The notes beneath the pieces are model-generated. The model saw only the letters and a list, made by a program, of their open reading frames with translations, ran no database searches and was not told the origin of the DNA. Both the position numbers and the translations under genes were made by a program. From positions 1 through 64,000 of the forward strand of contig JBCCDU010000009.1 in NCBI GenBank assembly GCA_039030715.1: a stretch of 64,000 nucleotides of DNA, read 5' to 3'. This DNA is from Thermohalobaculum sp039030715 (GTDB lineage: Bacteria; Pseudomonadota; Alphaproteobacteria; Rhodobacterales; Rhodobacteraceae). This document shows positions 51,696-60,095 of the stretch, in pieces. The first letter of the stretch is position 1, and each line of letters starts with the position of its first letter.

Positions 51696-52856
51696 ATGCA
51701 GTTCGGCCTGACCGACGAACAGGAGATGATCGTCTCCACCGTCCGCAGCTTCGTCGAGAACGAGATCTATCCCCACGAGGAGGAAGTGGAGCGCACGGGC
51801 GAAGTGCGCCGCGAGGTGGCCGAGGCGATCAAGCAGAAGACCATCGATCTGGGTTTCTATGCCTGCAATTTCCCCGAAAGCGTGGGCGGCGCGGGGCTCA
51901 CCCATCTGGAATTCGCTCTGGTGGAGCGTGAACTCGGCCGCGGCTCGATGGCGCTCAACCACTTCTTCGGGCGCCCCCAGAACATCCTGATGGCGTGCAA
52001 GGGCGAGCAGGTGGAACGCTACCTTCTTCCCGCCGTGCGCGGCGAGCGGATGGACGCCTTGGCAATGACCGAGCCGGATGCGGGCTCGGACATCCGCTCG
52101 ATGAAATGCACGGCGCGGCGCGACGGCGGCGATTGGGTGGTCAATGGGACCAAGCACTTCATTTCCGGTGCTGACCACGCTGATTTCCTTATCGTTTTCA
52201 TCGCAACGGGCGAAGACGACACCCCTAAGGGCCTGAAGAAACGCATCACCTGTTTCCTGGTGGATCGCGGACATCCGGGTTTCTCCATCCGCGATGGCTA
52301 TACCTCCGTCTCGCATCGCGGCTACAAGAATATGGTGCTGGAGTTCGACGATTGCCGCCTGCCAGATACGGCGGTTCTGGGCGAGGTCGATGGCGGCTTT
52401 GCGGTGATGAATGAGTGGCTCTACGCAACCCGCATCACCGTCGCAACGATGAGCGTGGGCCGCGCCAGGCGGGTCTTCGACTATGCCCTGAGCTACTCCG
52501 CCGAGCGCAAGCAGTTCGGCCAGCAGATAGGCAAATTCCAGGGGATCAGCTTCCAGCTCGCCGATATGATCACCGAGATCGACGCAGCCGACTGGTTAAC
52601 GCTGGCCGCGGCCTGGCGGTTGGACCAGGGCCTGCCCGCAAACCGCGAGATCGCCTCCGCCAAGCTCTATGCCTCCGAAATGTTGGCCCGGATCACCGAT
52701 GCCGCCATTCAAATCCACGGCGGTATGGGCCTGATGGATGATTTGCCGCTTGCAAGGTTCTGGCGGGATGCGAGAGTGGAACGGATCTGGGACGGAACCT
52801 CCGAGATCCAACGCCACATTATCAGCCGCGATTTGCTGCGCCCTCTCGGAGCCTGA
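51696..52856 (+). CDS. Acyl-CoA dehydrogenase (probable gamma-butyrobetainyl-CoA dehydrogenase)
   Basis: 386 aa FAD enzyme of normal length. LAMTEPDAGSDIRSMK binds FAD/substrate; AIQIHGGMGLMDDLP and RIWDGTSEIQRHII form the C-terminal helix. The catalytic base of most ACADs is the Glu of (Y/W)EGT; here an Asp occupies it (WDGT), and the alternative IVD-type Glu position is not Glu. In context it would convert butyrobetainyl-CoA to crotonobetainyl-CoA, or the reverse as CaiA does. Confidence 0.85.
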   Translation: MQFGLTDEQEMIVSTVRSFVENEIYPHEEEVERTGEVRREVAEAIKQKTIDLGFYACNFPESVGGAGLTHLEFALVERELGRGSMALNHFFGRPQNILMACKGEQVERYLLPAVRGERMDALAMTEPDAGSDIRSMKCTARRDGGDWVVNGTKHFISGADHADFLIVFIATGEDDTPKGLKKRITCFLVDRGHPGFSIRDGYTSVSHRGYKNMVLEFDDCRLPDTAVLGEVDGGFAVMNEWLYATRITVATMSVGRARRVFDYALSYSAERKQFGQQIGKFQGISFQLADMITEIDAADWLTLAAAWRLDQGLPANREIASAKLYASEMLARITDAAIQIHGGMGLMDDLPLARFWRDARVERIWDGTSEIQRHIISRDLLRPLGA

Positions 52857-52858
52857 CC

Positions 52859-53179
52859 ATGAAGAAGATCCTTCTGCTATTGCCCCTCGCCGCCTGCGCG
52901 TCTAATGATCCTTTCGCGGTGCCGGAGCAGGACCGGGTGCTGCGCATCGCGGAACCCGCGGGCGGCTCTTGCATCTCGCGCACGGCCTCCGGCGACGTGG
53001 TGCTGGAGCGCGTGCCGGGAGAACTGGTGCTGCCCGCCCGCAATGCCCGCACGGCGGTGGAATGCACGGCGCCCGATGGCACGGTCTCGACCATCACCGT
53101 GCATCAGTTCGCTGGGCCAGATCAGGTGATCCTAGAGCTTTACGACAACAACAAGCGCTATAACGCGGTCGCGGAGTGA
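52859..53179 (+). CDS. Small putative lipoprotein
   Basis: 106 aa. MKKILLLLPLAACASND has a short signal and a lipobox LAAC, so the mature protein would start at Cys13. The remainder shows no known domain; it contains two further Cys (GGSCISRT and VECTAPDG) that could pair. It begins 2 bp after the dehydrogenase stop, and its stop overlaps the GTG of the next gene. Unrecognised. Confidence 0.7.
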   Translation: MKKILLLLPLAACASNDPFAVPEQDRVLRIAEPAGGSCISRTASGDVVLERVPGELVLPARNARTAVECTAPDGTVSTITVHQFAGPDQVILELYDNNKRYNAVAE

Positions 53180-55221
53180 CACGCGACTTATCGCGCCTGT
53201 TCCGCCCCAAATCCATCGCCGTCGTTGGCGGCGGTTGGGGGGTGGAGGTTGTCGCGCAATGCCTGAAGATGGGCTTCGACGGGCCGGTCTGGCCGGTGCA
53301 TCCGAGCCGGGGCGAGATCCATGGGCTGGGATGTTTTCCGACCATCGCAGACCTGCCGGGCGTGCCGGATGCGGTATTTCTGGCCGTGAACCGCCATGCG
53401 ACGGTGGAAGCGCTGGAGAAGCTTGCCGCCATGGGAGCCGGCGGTGCTGTATGTTTCGCATCCGGCTTTGCCGAGGCCGAGGATGATCGCGAAGCCGGGG
53501 CCGACTTGCAGGCGCACCTTGTCGCTGCGGCAGGCGAGATGCCGGTTTTGGGGCCCAATTGCTATGGCTTCATCAATTATCTCGACGGCGCGCTGCTCTG
53601 GCCCGATCAGCATGGCGGGGTCCGGCGGGACCGCGGCGTTGCGATCCTCACGCAATCCTCCAACATCCTGATCAATTTCACCATGGCGGCGCGGGGCCTG
53701 CCCATCGCTTATGTCATGGCCGCGGGCAATCAGGCGCAGACCGGGCTGGCGGAGATGGCAATGGCCTGTCTGGAGGACAGTCGTGTCACCGCCATCGGCC
53801 TGCATATCGAGGGCATAGCCGATATCCGCGCCTTCGAAGCGCTGGCGCTTGCAGCCCGCGAGAAGCAGATCCCGGTCGTCGCACTGAAGGTGGGGCGTTC
53901 GGCGGAGGCACAGCGCGCGACGCTCAGCCATACTGCGTCGCTGGCGGGGTCGGATGCAGCCAGCCGGGCGTTTCTGGCGCGCCTCGGCATTCCGGTGCTT
54001 GGCAATATTCCGGAGTTCCTCGAAACACTCAAACTGCTGCACCTGCTAGGCGCGCTGCAGGGGCGCGACGTGATCACGGTGAGCTGTTCGGGGGGCGAGG
54101 CCGCGCTGGCCGCAGATGCCGCATCCGGGCGCGATCTGCGGTTGCGCCCGCTGAGCGAGACACAGAGTGAGGCGATCCAGGCGACGCTCAACCCCCTCGT
54201 CACCGTCTGCAACCCGCTGGACTACCATACCTTCATCTGGGGCAATGCCGCGAAGATGACGGCTTGCTTCACGGCGGTTTTGTCTTGTGGCTTCGACCTC
54301 GCAATCTTCATCTTTGACTTTCCACGCAGCGATCGGTGCAACGATGCGCTCTGGCAGGTCGCCGTGGACGCGATGGAGGCCGCTGCGAAGACCACCCGCG
54401 CGCGGGTCGCTGTCGCGGCGACGATGGCGGAAACCATGCCCGAAGCCTGTGCCGAGGATCTGGCGGCAAGAGGCCTGGCGCCGATGATCGGCATCGATGA
54501 CACCTTCGCGGCCGCTGAAGCCGCCGCCACGGTGGCCGAGGGCTGGGCCAACCCTGCCCCAGCGCCCATGCTGCGGCAAGAGGGCGGCGCTGCGCCGGGA
54601 CCAGTGTTGGACGAGCGTCTGGCGAAACTCTCCCTCGCAGCGCACGGTGTCGGCGTGCCTGCAGGGCGCATCGCTGGTACGCCGGAGGAAGCGGAACTCG
54701 CGGCCCGCGATCTCGCAGCCCCGCTGGCACTGAAGGGTTTGGGGATTGCACATAAGACCGAACACGGGGCGGTCCGCCTCGACCTCTCGGCCGATCAGAT
54801 CAGCGTTGCCGCCCAGTCGATGGCGGCCCCGGGTGGATATCTGGTCGAGGAGATGGTCGAAAGCGCGATTGCCGAGCTTATCCTGGGCGTCGTGCATGAG
54901 CCGCCTTATGGATTTGCCCTGACCATCGGCGCGGGCGGTGTGCTGACAGAGGTGATGCGCGACAGCGAGACCCTGCTGATCCCCGCGACGGCACCGGAGG
55001 TGAAGGCCGCGATTAGGCGACTGCGCATCGCGCCACTTCTGGCTGGCTTCAGAGGCCGGCCCCCAGCGGATCTAGACCTCATCGTCGCTTCGGTCATGGC
55101 CGTGCAAGCCTATGTTGAGGCAGAGGCGGCGCGGCTGGCGGAGCTTGACATCAACCCGCTGATCGTGACCCCGAATGGCGCCATCGCGGCGGACGCGCTG
55201 ATCCGGTTGCTGGAGGATTAG
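53176..55221 (+). CDS. ADP-forming acyl-CoA synthetase (fused alpha-beta, acetyl-CoA synthetase superfamily)
   Basis: 681 aa. N-terminal CoA-binding Rossmann part (SIAVVGGGWGVEVVAQCL), a succinyl-CoA-ligase-like part with the phospho-His in ATLSHTASLAGSD, then a C-terminal ATP-grasp domain (LALKGLGIAHKTEHGAV, ELILGVVHEPPYGFALTIG). It activates a carboxylate to its CoA ester with ATP giving ADP and Pi. Beside ACAD, hydratase and carnitine dehydrogenase, gamma-butyrobetaine/carnitine is the likely substrate. Starts at GTG in a 4-bp GTGA overlap. Confidence 0.88.
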   Translation: MTRDLSRLFRPKSIAVVGGGWGVEVVAQCLKMGFDGPVWPVHPSRGEIHGLGCFPTIADLPGVPDAVFLAVNRHATVEALEKLAAMGAGGAVCFASGFAEAEDDREAGADLQAHLVAAAGEMPVLGPNCYGFINYLDGALLWPDQHGGVRRDRGVAILTQSSNILINFTMAARGLPIAYVMAAGNQAQTGLAEMAMACLEDSRVTAIGLHIEGIADIRAFEALALAAREKQIPVVALKVGRSAEAQRATLSHTASLAGSDAASRAFLARLGIPVLGNIPEFLETLKLLHLLGALQGRDVITVSCSGGEAALAADAASGRDLRLRPLSETQSEAIQATLNPLVTVCNPLDYHTFIWGNAAKMTACFTAVLSCGFDLAIFIFDFPRSDRCNDALWQVAVDAMEAAAKTTRARVAVAATMAETMPEACAEDLAARGLAPMIGIDDTFAAAEAAATVAEGWANPAPAPMLRQEGGAAPGPVLDERLAKLSLAAHGVGVPAGRIAGTPEEAELAARDLAAPLALKGLGIAHKTEHGAVRLDLSADQISVAAQSMAAPGGYLVEEMVESAIAELILGVVHEPPYGFALTIGAGGVLTEVMRDSETLLIPATAPEVKAAIRRLRIAPLLAGFRGRPPADLDLIVASVMAVQAYVEAEAARLAELDINPLIVTPNGAIAADALIRLLED

Positions 55222-55222
55222 G

Positions 55223-55837
55223 ATGGCGAGACAACGCCTCGCAACGCTACTGTTTCCGGAATTCGAACTTCTGGACGTCTTCGGCCCGCTGGAGATGTTC
55301 GGGATGTTTCCCGAGGAGTTCGACCTGCGCATGATTGCGGAGGGCGCAGAGCCGGTTGCAAGCACTCAGGGCCCACGCTCGACCATCGACAGCGTGTTGG
55401 AAAAAACTCCGGCGCCCGATATCCTGCTAGTCCCAGGCGGGCGCGGCACAAGACGCGAGGTGGACAATCCCGCGCTGATCGGCTGGTTGCGGGAAGTCGG
55501 CATGCGCTCCGGGCTGATCACGAGCGTCTGCACCGGGTCCGCCCTATTGGCGCGGGCCGGTGTGCTGGATGGTAGAAGGGCCACGACGAACAAGCTGGCC
55601 TTTGACGAAATCACACCTTTCGGCCCGAACACCGACTGGGTGAGCAGGGCGCGCTGGGTCGAGGATGGTCCGGTGATCACGGCATCCGGCGTCTCGGCCG
55701 GGATCGATATGAGCCTGGCCGTGATCGCCCAAGTGCTGGGACCGGAAGCGGCCCGCGACGCGGCCCTCTGGGCGGAATACGAAGCCAATACCGACCCCGA
55801 TAACGACCCGTTCGCATTACAGGAGGCAACGCCATGA
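55223..55837 (+). CDS. DJ-1/PfpI-family protein (glutamine amidotransferase-like)
   Basis: 204 aa single-domain member. The nucleophile elbow SVCTGSALLARAGVL carries the Cys, and LVPGGRGTR is the oxyanion-side motif. Unlike the GlxA protein of this locus it has no HTH. It lies 1 bp after the synthetase gene and overlaps the hydratase gene by 4 bp, so it is part of the operon; possible deglycase/hydratase/isomerase activity, not determinable. Confidence 0.85.
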   Translation: MARQRLATLLFPEFELLDVFGPLEMFGMFPEEFDLRMIAEGAEPVASTQGPRSTIDSVLEKTPAPDILLVPGGRGTRREVDNPALIGWLREVGMRSGLITSVCTGSALLARAGVLDGRRATTNKLAFDEITPFGPNTDWVSRARWVEDGPVITASGVSAGIDMSLAVIAQVLGPEAARDAALWAEYEANTDPDNDPFALQEATP

Positions 55838-56616
55838 GCGACCCGATCAAGACCCGCCGCGATGGCCATGTGCTGGAAGTCACGCTCGACCGGCCTAAGG
55901 CCAATGCGATCGACCTGGCTACCAGCCGGATCATGGGCGAAGTTTTCATGGATTTCCGTGACGACCCGGATCTGCGCGTCGCCATCGTTACCGGCGCGGG
56001 CGAGAAATTCTTTTGCCCCGGCTGGGACCTGAAGGCGGCTGCCGATGGCGACGCAGTGGATGGCGATTACGGGATCGGCGGCTTTGCTGGACTGCAGGAA
56101 CTTGGCAATCTCAACAAGCCGGTGATCGCGGCGGTGAACGGGATCTGTTGCGGCGGCGGGTTGGAATTGGCGCTGTCCGCCGACATAATCCTAGCAGCGG
56201 AGCATGCGAGTTTTGCGCTGCCGGAAATCCGCTCCGGCACGGTGGCGGATGCGGCCTCGATCAAGCTGCCCAAGCGTATTCCCTATCACATCGCGATGGA
56301 ACTTCTGCTCACCGGGCGCTGGCTGGATGCCGAGGAAGCGCATCGTTGGGGGATGATCAATGCGATACATCCGGCAGCGGATCTGCTGACGGAGGCGCGC
56401 AAGATGGCGGCAGATATCGCCTCGGGTCCGCCGCTGGTAATGGCCGCGATCAAGGAGGTGGTGCGCGAAGCCGAGGATATGCGGTTTCAGGACATGCTGA
56501 ACCGGATCTCGAAACGCCAATTGATGACGGTCGACCGGCTTTATGGCAGCGAGGATCAACTGGAGGGCGCGCGGGCCTTTGCCGAGAAGCGCGATCCGGT
56601 CTGGAAGGGGCGCTGA
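55834..56616 (+). CDS. Enoyl-CoA hydratase/isomerase (probable crotonobetainyl-CoA hydratase)
   Basis: 260 aa crotonase. FFCPGWDLKAAADGD gives the first oxyanion-hole segment and NGICCGGGLELALSADIILA the second; the catalytic Glu region LPEIRSGTVADAASIK follows. In context it hydrates crotonobetainyl-CoA to L-carnitinyl-CoA as CaiD does. It is the last gene of the 48.2-56.6 kb row. Confidence 0.88.
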   Translation: MSDPIKTRRDGHVLEVTLDRPKANAIDLATSRIMGEVFMDFRDDPDLRVAIVTGAGEKFFCPGWDLKAAADGDAVDGDYGIGGFAGLQELGNLNKPVIAAVNGICCGGGLELALSADIILAAEHASFALPEIRSGTVADAASIKLPKRIPYHIAMELLLTGRWLDAEEAHRWGMINAIHPAADLLTEARKMAADIASGPPLVMAAIKEVVREAEDMRFQDMLNRISKRQLMTVDRLYGSEDQLEGARAFAEKRDPVWKGR

Positions 56617-56775
56617 CCGGCGCGGAAAGCCTCCGCTGGCGACTGCGTGCGCCCCTGCGGGGCACACGACACCCGCCCACCCGGAGCCTTTCCTGGAAGA
56701 TGCCGCAGGCAGGCTGGCCAGGCTGGGTTTGATGCCCTACCTTTTCGCGTGAGGGTGGCATGAGACGAGGTTGAA

Positions 56776-57570
56776 ATGCGTCTGATTGCCTTGCTGATCG
56801 TCGGTTGTCTTCTGCCGGGGGCGGCCCTGGCCTCACCCTGCCAGGCCTTTGTGAAGACCTGGCCCGGCCAGGTGCGATATGCCCAGCTCGGCGATCAGGT
56901 CGCCAGGGCTGCGCAAGTCCGGATCGCCTATGTCGCACATTCGACCTTTCGGATCGAAACGCCTGCCGGTATCTCCATCGCGACGGATTATTTCGGTGCG
57001 GCGGGCGGTGACGCCCCCGATGTAGTCACCATGAACCACGCGCATTCGACCCATTTTACCGACTACCCAGACCCTGCGATCACCCATGTCCTGCGTGGCT
57101 GGAAAACCGGTGGGCGGGCCGAGCACTATCTGGAAGTCGACGATGTCTTGATCCGCAACGTGCCCACCGATCTGCGCAGTTTCGGATTCGAGGCCGATGG
57201 CAATTCGATCTTCATCTTCGAGATTGGCGAGCTTTGCATCGGACATCTGGGGCATCTGCATCACGAACCCTCGGAAGCGCATTACGCCGCCATCGGACGG
57301 CTGGATGTGGTGATGGCGCCGGTCGATGGAACCTATACCCTGAATATCGGGCAGATGATCGCAATCCTGAAGCGGATGAAGGCGCGGATCGTTTTGCCGA
57401 TGCATGCGTTCGGACCCAGCGGATTGGCGCGGTTTCTGAATGGAATGCAGGATGAGTTTGCGATCCGGCACGAGCCATCGGGCCGCATAACCGTCTCGTC
57501 CGATAACCTGCCTGCGGAGCCTACCGTGATCGTCTTGCCCGCCCAGGGCTCGGCGCCATTGGACGAGTGA
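56776..57570 (+). CDS. Exported metallo-beta-lactamase-fold hydrolase (UlaG-like)
   Basis: 264 aa with signal peptide (MRLIALLIVGCLLPGAALAS). Metal-site residues: HSTFRIETPAGISIATDYF, then NHAHSTHFTDY (H-x-H-x-x-H; the usual Asp of HxHxDH is Thr), CIGHLGHLHHEP, and LPMHAFGP. Loss of the Asp suggests an altered metal centre, as in lactonase-like relatives. Substrate unknown. Separated from the carnitine genes by 159 bp. Confidence 0.82.
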   Translation: MRLIALLIVGCLLPGAALASPCQAFVKTWPGQVRYAQLGDQVARAAQVRIAYVAHSTFRIETPAGISIATDYFGAAGGDAPDVVTMNHAHSTHFTDYPDPAITHVLRGWKTGGRAEHYLEVDDVLIRNVPTDLRSFGFEADGNSIFIFEIGELCIGHLGHLHHEPSEAHYAAIGRLDVVMAPVDGTYTLNIGQMIAILKRMKARIVLPMHAFGPSGLARFLNGMQDEFAIRHEPSGRITVSSDNLPAEPTVIVLPAQGSAPLDE

Positions 57571-57693
57571 AACGGTGCGGGATCGCCTGATCTTTCAATT
57601 CCGGCTGCGAATCGCTAGGTTGCACCTCGCCAGCGTCCCGCTCCGCCGAGGCGCATCAATGTATCGGAAGCCCCGCAATCTGGGGTGCTACTC

Positions 57694-57707
57694 AGGAGGC
57701 TGACATA
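57694..57707 (+). promoter_or_regulatory. Perfect Shine-Dalgarno plus AUA start of infC
   Basis: AGGAGG (57694-57699) is followed after five bases (CTGAC) by ATA at 57705-57707, in frame with infC. No ATG, GTG or TTG occurs in this frame between the upstream region and 57840. A short CCCC/GGGG hairpin (57671-57685) sits just upstream. Confidence 0.8.
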
Positions 57708-58250
57708 GCCAGAAGACCGCATCACGCGCCGCCGACCCGCGATACCGGCCCGCGCGTCAATGACAAAATCCGTGCCCACGAAATCCGCCTCATCGGCCAT
57801 GATGGAGATAATGTCGGCGTCGTCACGCCCGAGAGGGCGATGGAGATGGCCGCAGATGTGGGCCTCGACCTGGTCGAGATCTCTCCCAACGCCAACCCGC
57901 CTGTCTGCAAGATCATGGACTTCGGCAAGTTCAAGTATGAACAGCAGAAGAAGGCCAACGAGGCGAAAAAGAAACAGAAAATCATCGAGATCAAGGAGGT
58001 CAAGTTCCGCCCGAACATCGACACCCATGACTACGATGTGAAGATGCGCTCGGTACACAAGTTCCTGGGCGAAGGTGACAAGGTGAAGGTTACCATGCGC
58101 TTTCGCGGCCGCGAGATGGCGCACCAGGATCTTGGCCGCGATCTGTTGCAGCGGATCGCCGGAGACGTGGAGGAGCTGGGCAAGATCGAGTCGATGCCCA
58201 AGCTCGAGGGTCGACAGATGACCATGGTGGTCGCGCCGGCCAAGACCTGA
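57705..58250 (+). CDS. infC: Translation initiation factor IF-3
   Basis: 181 aa when translated from ATA at 57705, giving ARRPHHAPPTRDTGPRVNDK and the standard IF3-N domain (RAHEIRLIGHDGDNVGVV, DLVEISPNANPPVCKIMDFG), a linker rich in Lys/Glu, and IF3-C (VKFRPNIDTHDYDVKMRSV, RFRGREMAHQDLG). Starting at the first ATG (57840) would delete most of the N-domain. IF-3 binds the 30S subunit and rejects non-canonical starts, so an AUA start provides negative autoregulation like the AUU of E. coli infC. It is followed immediately by a methyltransferase gene, not by rpmI-rplT. Confidence 0.93.
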   Translation: MARRPHHAPPTRDTGPRVNDKIRAHEIRLIGHDGDNVGVVTPERAMEMAADVGLDLVEISPNANPPVCKIMDFGKFKYEQQKKANEAKKKQKIIEIKEVKFRPNIDTHDYDVKMRSVHKFLGEGDKVKVTMRFRGREMAHQDLGRDLLQRIAGDVEELGKIESMPKLEGRQMTMVVAPAKT

Positions 58251-58907
58251 ATGACGACCGACGCGTCGGACAAGGACGATCCGGCGCGTCTGTTCTCTCC
58301 CAGTTTCGAGCGGAATTTCGAACCGATCCGCGATGCCCTTGCACGCATTCTAGGGCCTGGCGATCAGGGATCGCGGAGGAAGCTTCTGGAGATCGGTGCC
58401 GGCACGGGCCAGCACGCGGCCCATCTGGCGCTGTCCATGCCGGGCTGGGACTGGCAGCCGTCGGACCCGGACCCACAGAACCGGCGAAGTATCGCCGCCT
58501 GGGCTGAATATCTATCGCCCGACAACCTGCAACCGCCGCTGGATCTGGATGCGCGCGCGGATTGGGGTACCGCGCTGCCAAAGCTGCATGCGGTCTTTTC
58601 AGCCAATGTGATCCACATCTCGCCCTGGCCGGTTACCGAGGGTATTGTGATCGGTGCCGGAAAAGCGCTGAGCGCCGATGGCACTTTGATCTTTTATGGT
58701 CCGTTTCGCGAAAAGGGCGACCATACCGGCGAAGGCAATGCAAGGTTCGATGTCAGTCTGCGTGCGCAGAACCCGGACTGGGGCATCCGCGATCTGGACG
58801 ATGTGGAGGCACTGGCCCATGGCGAGGGGTTTGGCCCGGCCATGGTGCATCTCATGCCGGCAAACAACCGGCTGGTGGTGTTTCAGCGCAGAACCGACCC
58901 TGCCTGA
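58251..58907 (+). CDS. SAM-dependent methyltransferase (DUF938 family)
   Basis: 218 aa. SAM motif LLEIGAGTGQHAAHLAL followed by PGWDWQPSDPDPQNRRSI, and the family's NVIHISPWPVTEGI and YGPFREKGDHTGEGNARFD. Substrate unknown. Its ATG directly abuts the infC stop, so the two are probably co-transcribed. Confidence 0.88.
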   Translation: MTTDASDKDDPARLFSPSFERNFEPIRDALARILGPGDQGSRRKLLEIGAGTGQHAAHLALSMPGWDWQPSDPDPQNRRSIAAWAEYLSPDNLQPPLDLDARADWGTALPKLHAVFSANVIHISPWPVTEGIVIGAGKALSADGTLIFYGPFREKGDHTGEGNARFDVSLRAQNPDWGIRDLDDVEALAHGEGFGPAMVHLMPANNRLVVFQRRTDPA

Positions 58908-58910
58908 GCC

Positions 58911-59498
58911 CTAGTTCTTTTCGAACACCAGACGCAGCGACACTGGGGAGACGCGACTGATCGACGGTAGATCTGCCAGCTTTTTCAGCTCGTCGATCCC
59001 AGGCTCAACGCCCAGATCCGCCGTGCTGAGCATGATCATCTCGTCGGTCGTCACCAATACCTTGTTCTTGCCCAGAACGGCGATGAAGAGATCAGCCTCG
59101 ACCGGGACTTCCTTACCAAGGAAGCTGAGATTGGCGGTGGTGGTCATCGTGGTGGTCTCACCGGCAGCCAGGCCCGACACTTCGGCCATGTCGATATTCG
59201 TGGCAATCGTGACCTTCGGAAAATTTTCGGACGCGAAGACATGTTCTAGCATCCGCTCGTTGCGGATATCGATCCAGGTTTCGACGCTGGCCACATCAAT
59301 ATCGACCGTGGCAGCGCCATCCTCGCCCACTGTACCGCTGAGGCCGCTGAAGTGATGTGCCTCGCCCACGGCGTTCTTCTTGATCGACCCGAAGGTGATT
59401 TTAGATTCATCAGGTGACAGGTTCCATCCACCCGCGAATGCCGGGCCCGCTGCCAAGAATGTTGCGATAGCAGCGGTTTGCAGTGCTTGTTTGATCAT
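58911..59498 (-). CDS. YceI-family periplasmic protein
   Basis: 195 aa: signal peptide MIKQALQTAAIATFLAAGPA then a YceI lipocalin-like barrel (GWNLSPDESKITFGSIKKNA, ENFPKVTIATNIDMAE, ISRVSPVSLRLVFEKN). YceI proteins bind polyisoprenoids/quinone-like lipids. The ATG at 59496-59498 has SD GGGAGGGACC; in-frame codons upstream belong to the divergent promoter region. Divergent from an ECF sigma gene, so it may be part of its regulon. Confidence 0.9.
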   Translation of the reverse strand: MIKQALQTAAIATFLAAGPAFAGGWNLSPDESKITFGSIKKNAVGEAHHFSGLSGTVGEDGAATVDIDVASVETWIDIRNERMLEHVFASENFPKVTIATNIDMAEVSGLAAGETTTMTTTANLSFLGKEVPVEADLFIAVLGKNKVLVTTDEMIMLSTADLGVEPGIDELKKLADLPSISRVSPVSLRLVFEKN

Positions 59499-59633
59499 TG
59501 GTCCCTCCCAGGTGGACAAAGGCTGTGAACGCGTTTCTGATGCGCGATAATAATAGAACACCACGCGAGAGAAAAAATTCACAGCCATTCGAGAAAGAGT
59601 GAACAGGAGGTCCGCGCAGGCCTGCCCGCGCTG

Positions 59634-60095
59634 ATGCCCAGGCTCTGGCGTTACGCCCTCGTGATGACAGGCAATCGGGCCGAGGCGCAGGACCTGGCCC
59701 AGGCCACCGCGCTGCGTGCGTTGGAACGGGTAGAGCAGTTCCGGCCGGGCACCCGCCTCGATGCCTGGTGCTTCACAATCTTGGGTTCGATCTGGCGTAA
59801 CGAGTTGCGTGCCCGGAAGGTTCGGCTGGGCACCGGGCATATCGCCGTGGAGGATGTGGGCCTGGCCGATCCCACGCCGGGGGTGGAGGTGAATATTCTG
59901 GCGCGTCAGGTGTTATCTCACATGGCATCGCTGCCAGAGGCGCAACGCCAGACGCTGTATCTGGTCTATGTCGAGGGATTTTCCTATGCCGAAGCCGCAG
60001 CGCAACTCGACATCCCGATCGGCACGGTGATGAGCCGGCTGGCCAATGGACGAAAACGGTTGAAACAGGTGATGAGCGATGACGCAGCCGATTGA
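59634..60095 (+). CDS. ECF-type RNA polymerase sigma factor
   Basis: 153 aa as counted from the ATG at 59634 (MPRLWRYALVMTGNRAEAQD). Region 2 spans about 5-65 (DLAQATALRALERVEQF) and region 4 about 95-150 (QRQTLYLVYVEGFSYAEAAA, IPIGTVMSRLANGRKRL). The frame is open upstream and encodes residues that fit the family (EQEVRAGLPAL). A perfect AGGAGG lies at 59605-59610, 23 bases before this ATG, with no ATG/GTG/TTG between, so the true start may be a rare codon such as CTG at 59622. Overlaps the anti-sigma gene by 17 bp. Confidence 0.88.
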   Translation: MPRLWRYALVMTGNRAEAQDLAQATALRALERVEQFRPGTRLDAWCFTILGSIWRNELRARKVRLGTGHIAVEDVGLADPTPGVEVNILARQVLSHMASLPEAQRQTLYLVYVEGFSYAEAAAQLDIPIGTVMSRLANGRKRLKQVMSDDAAD

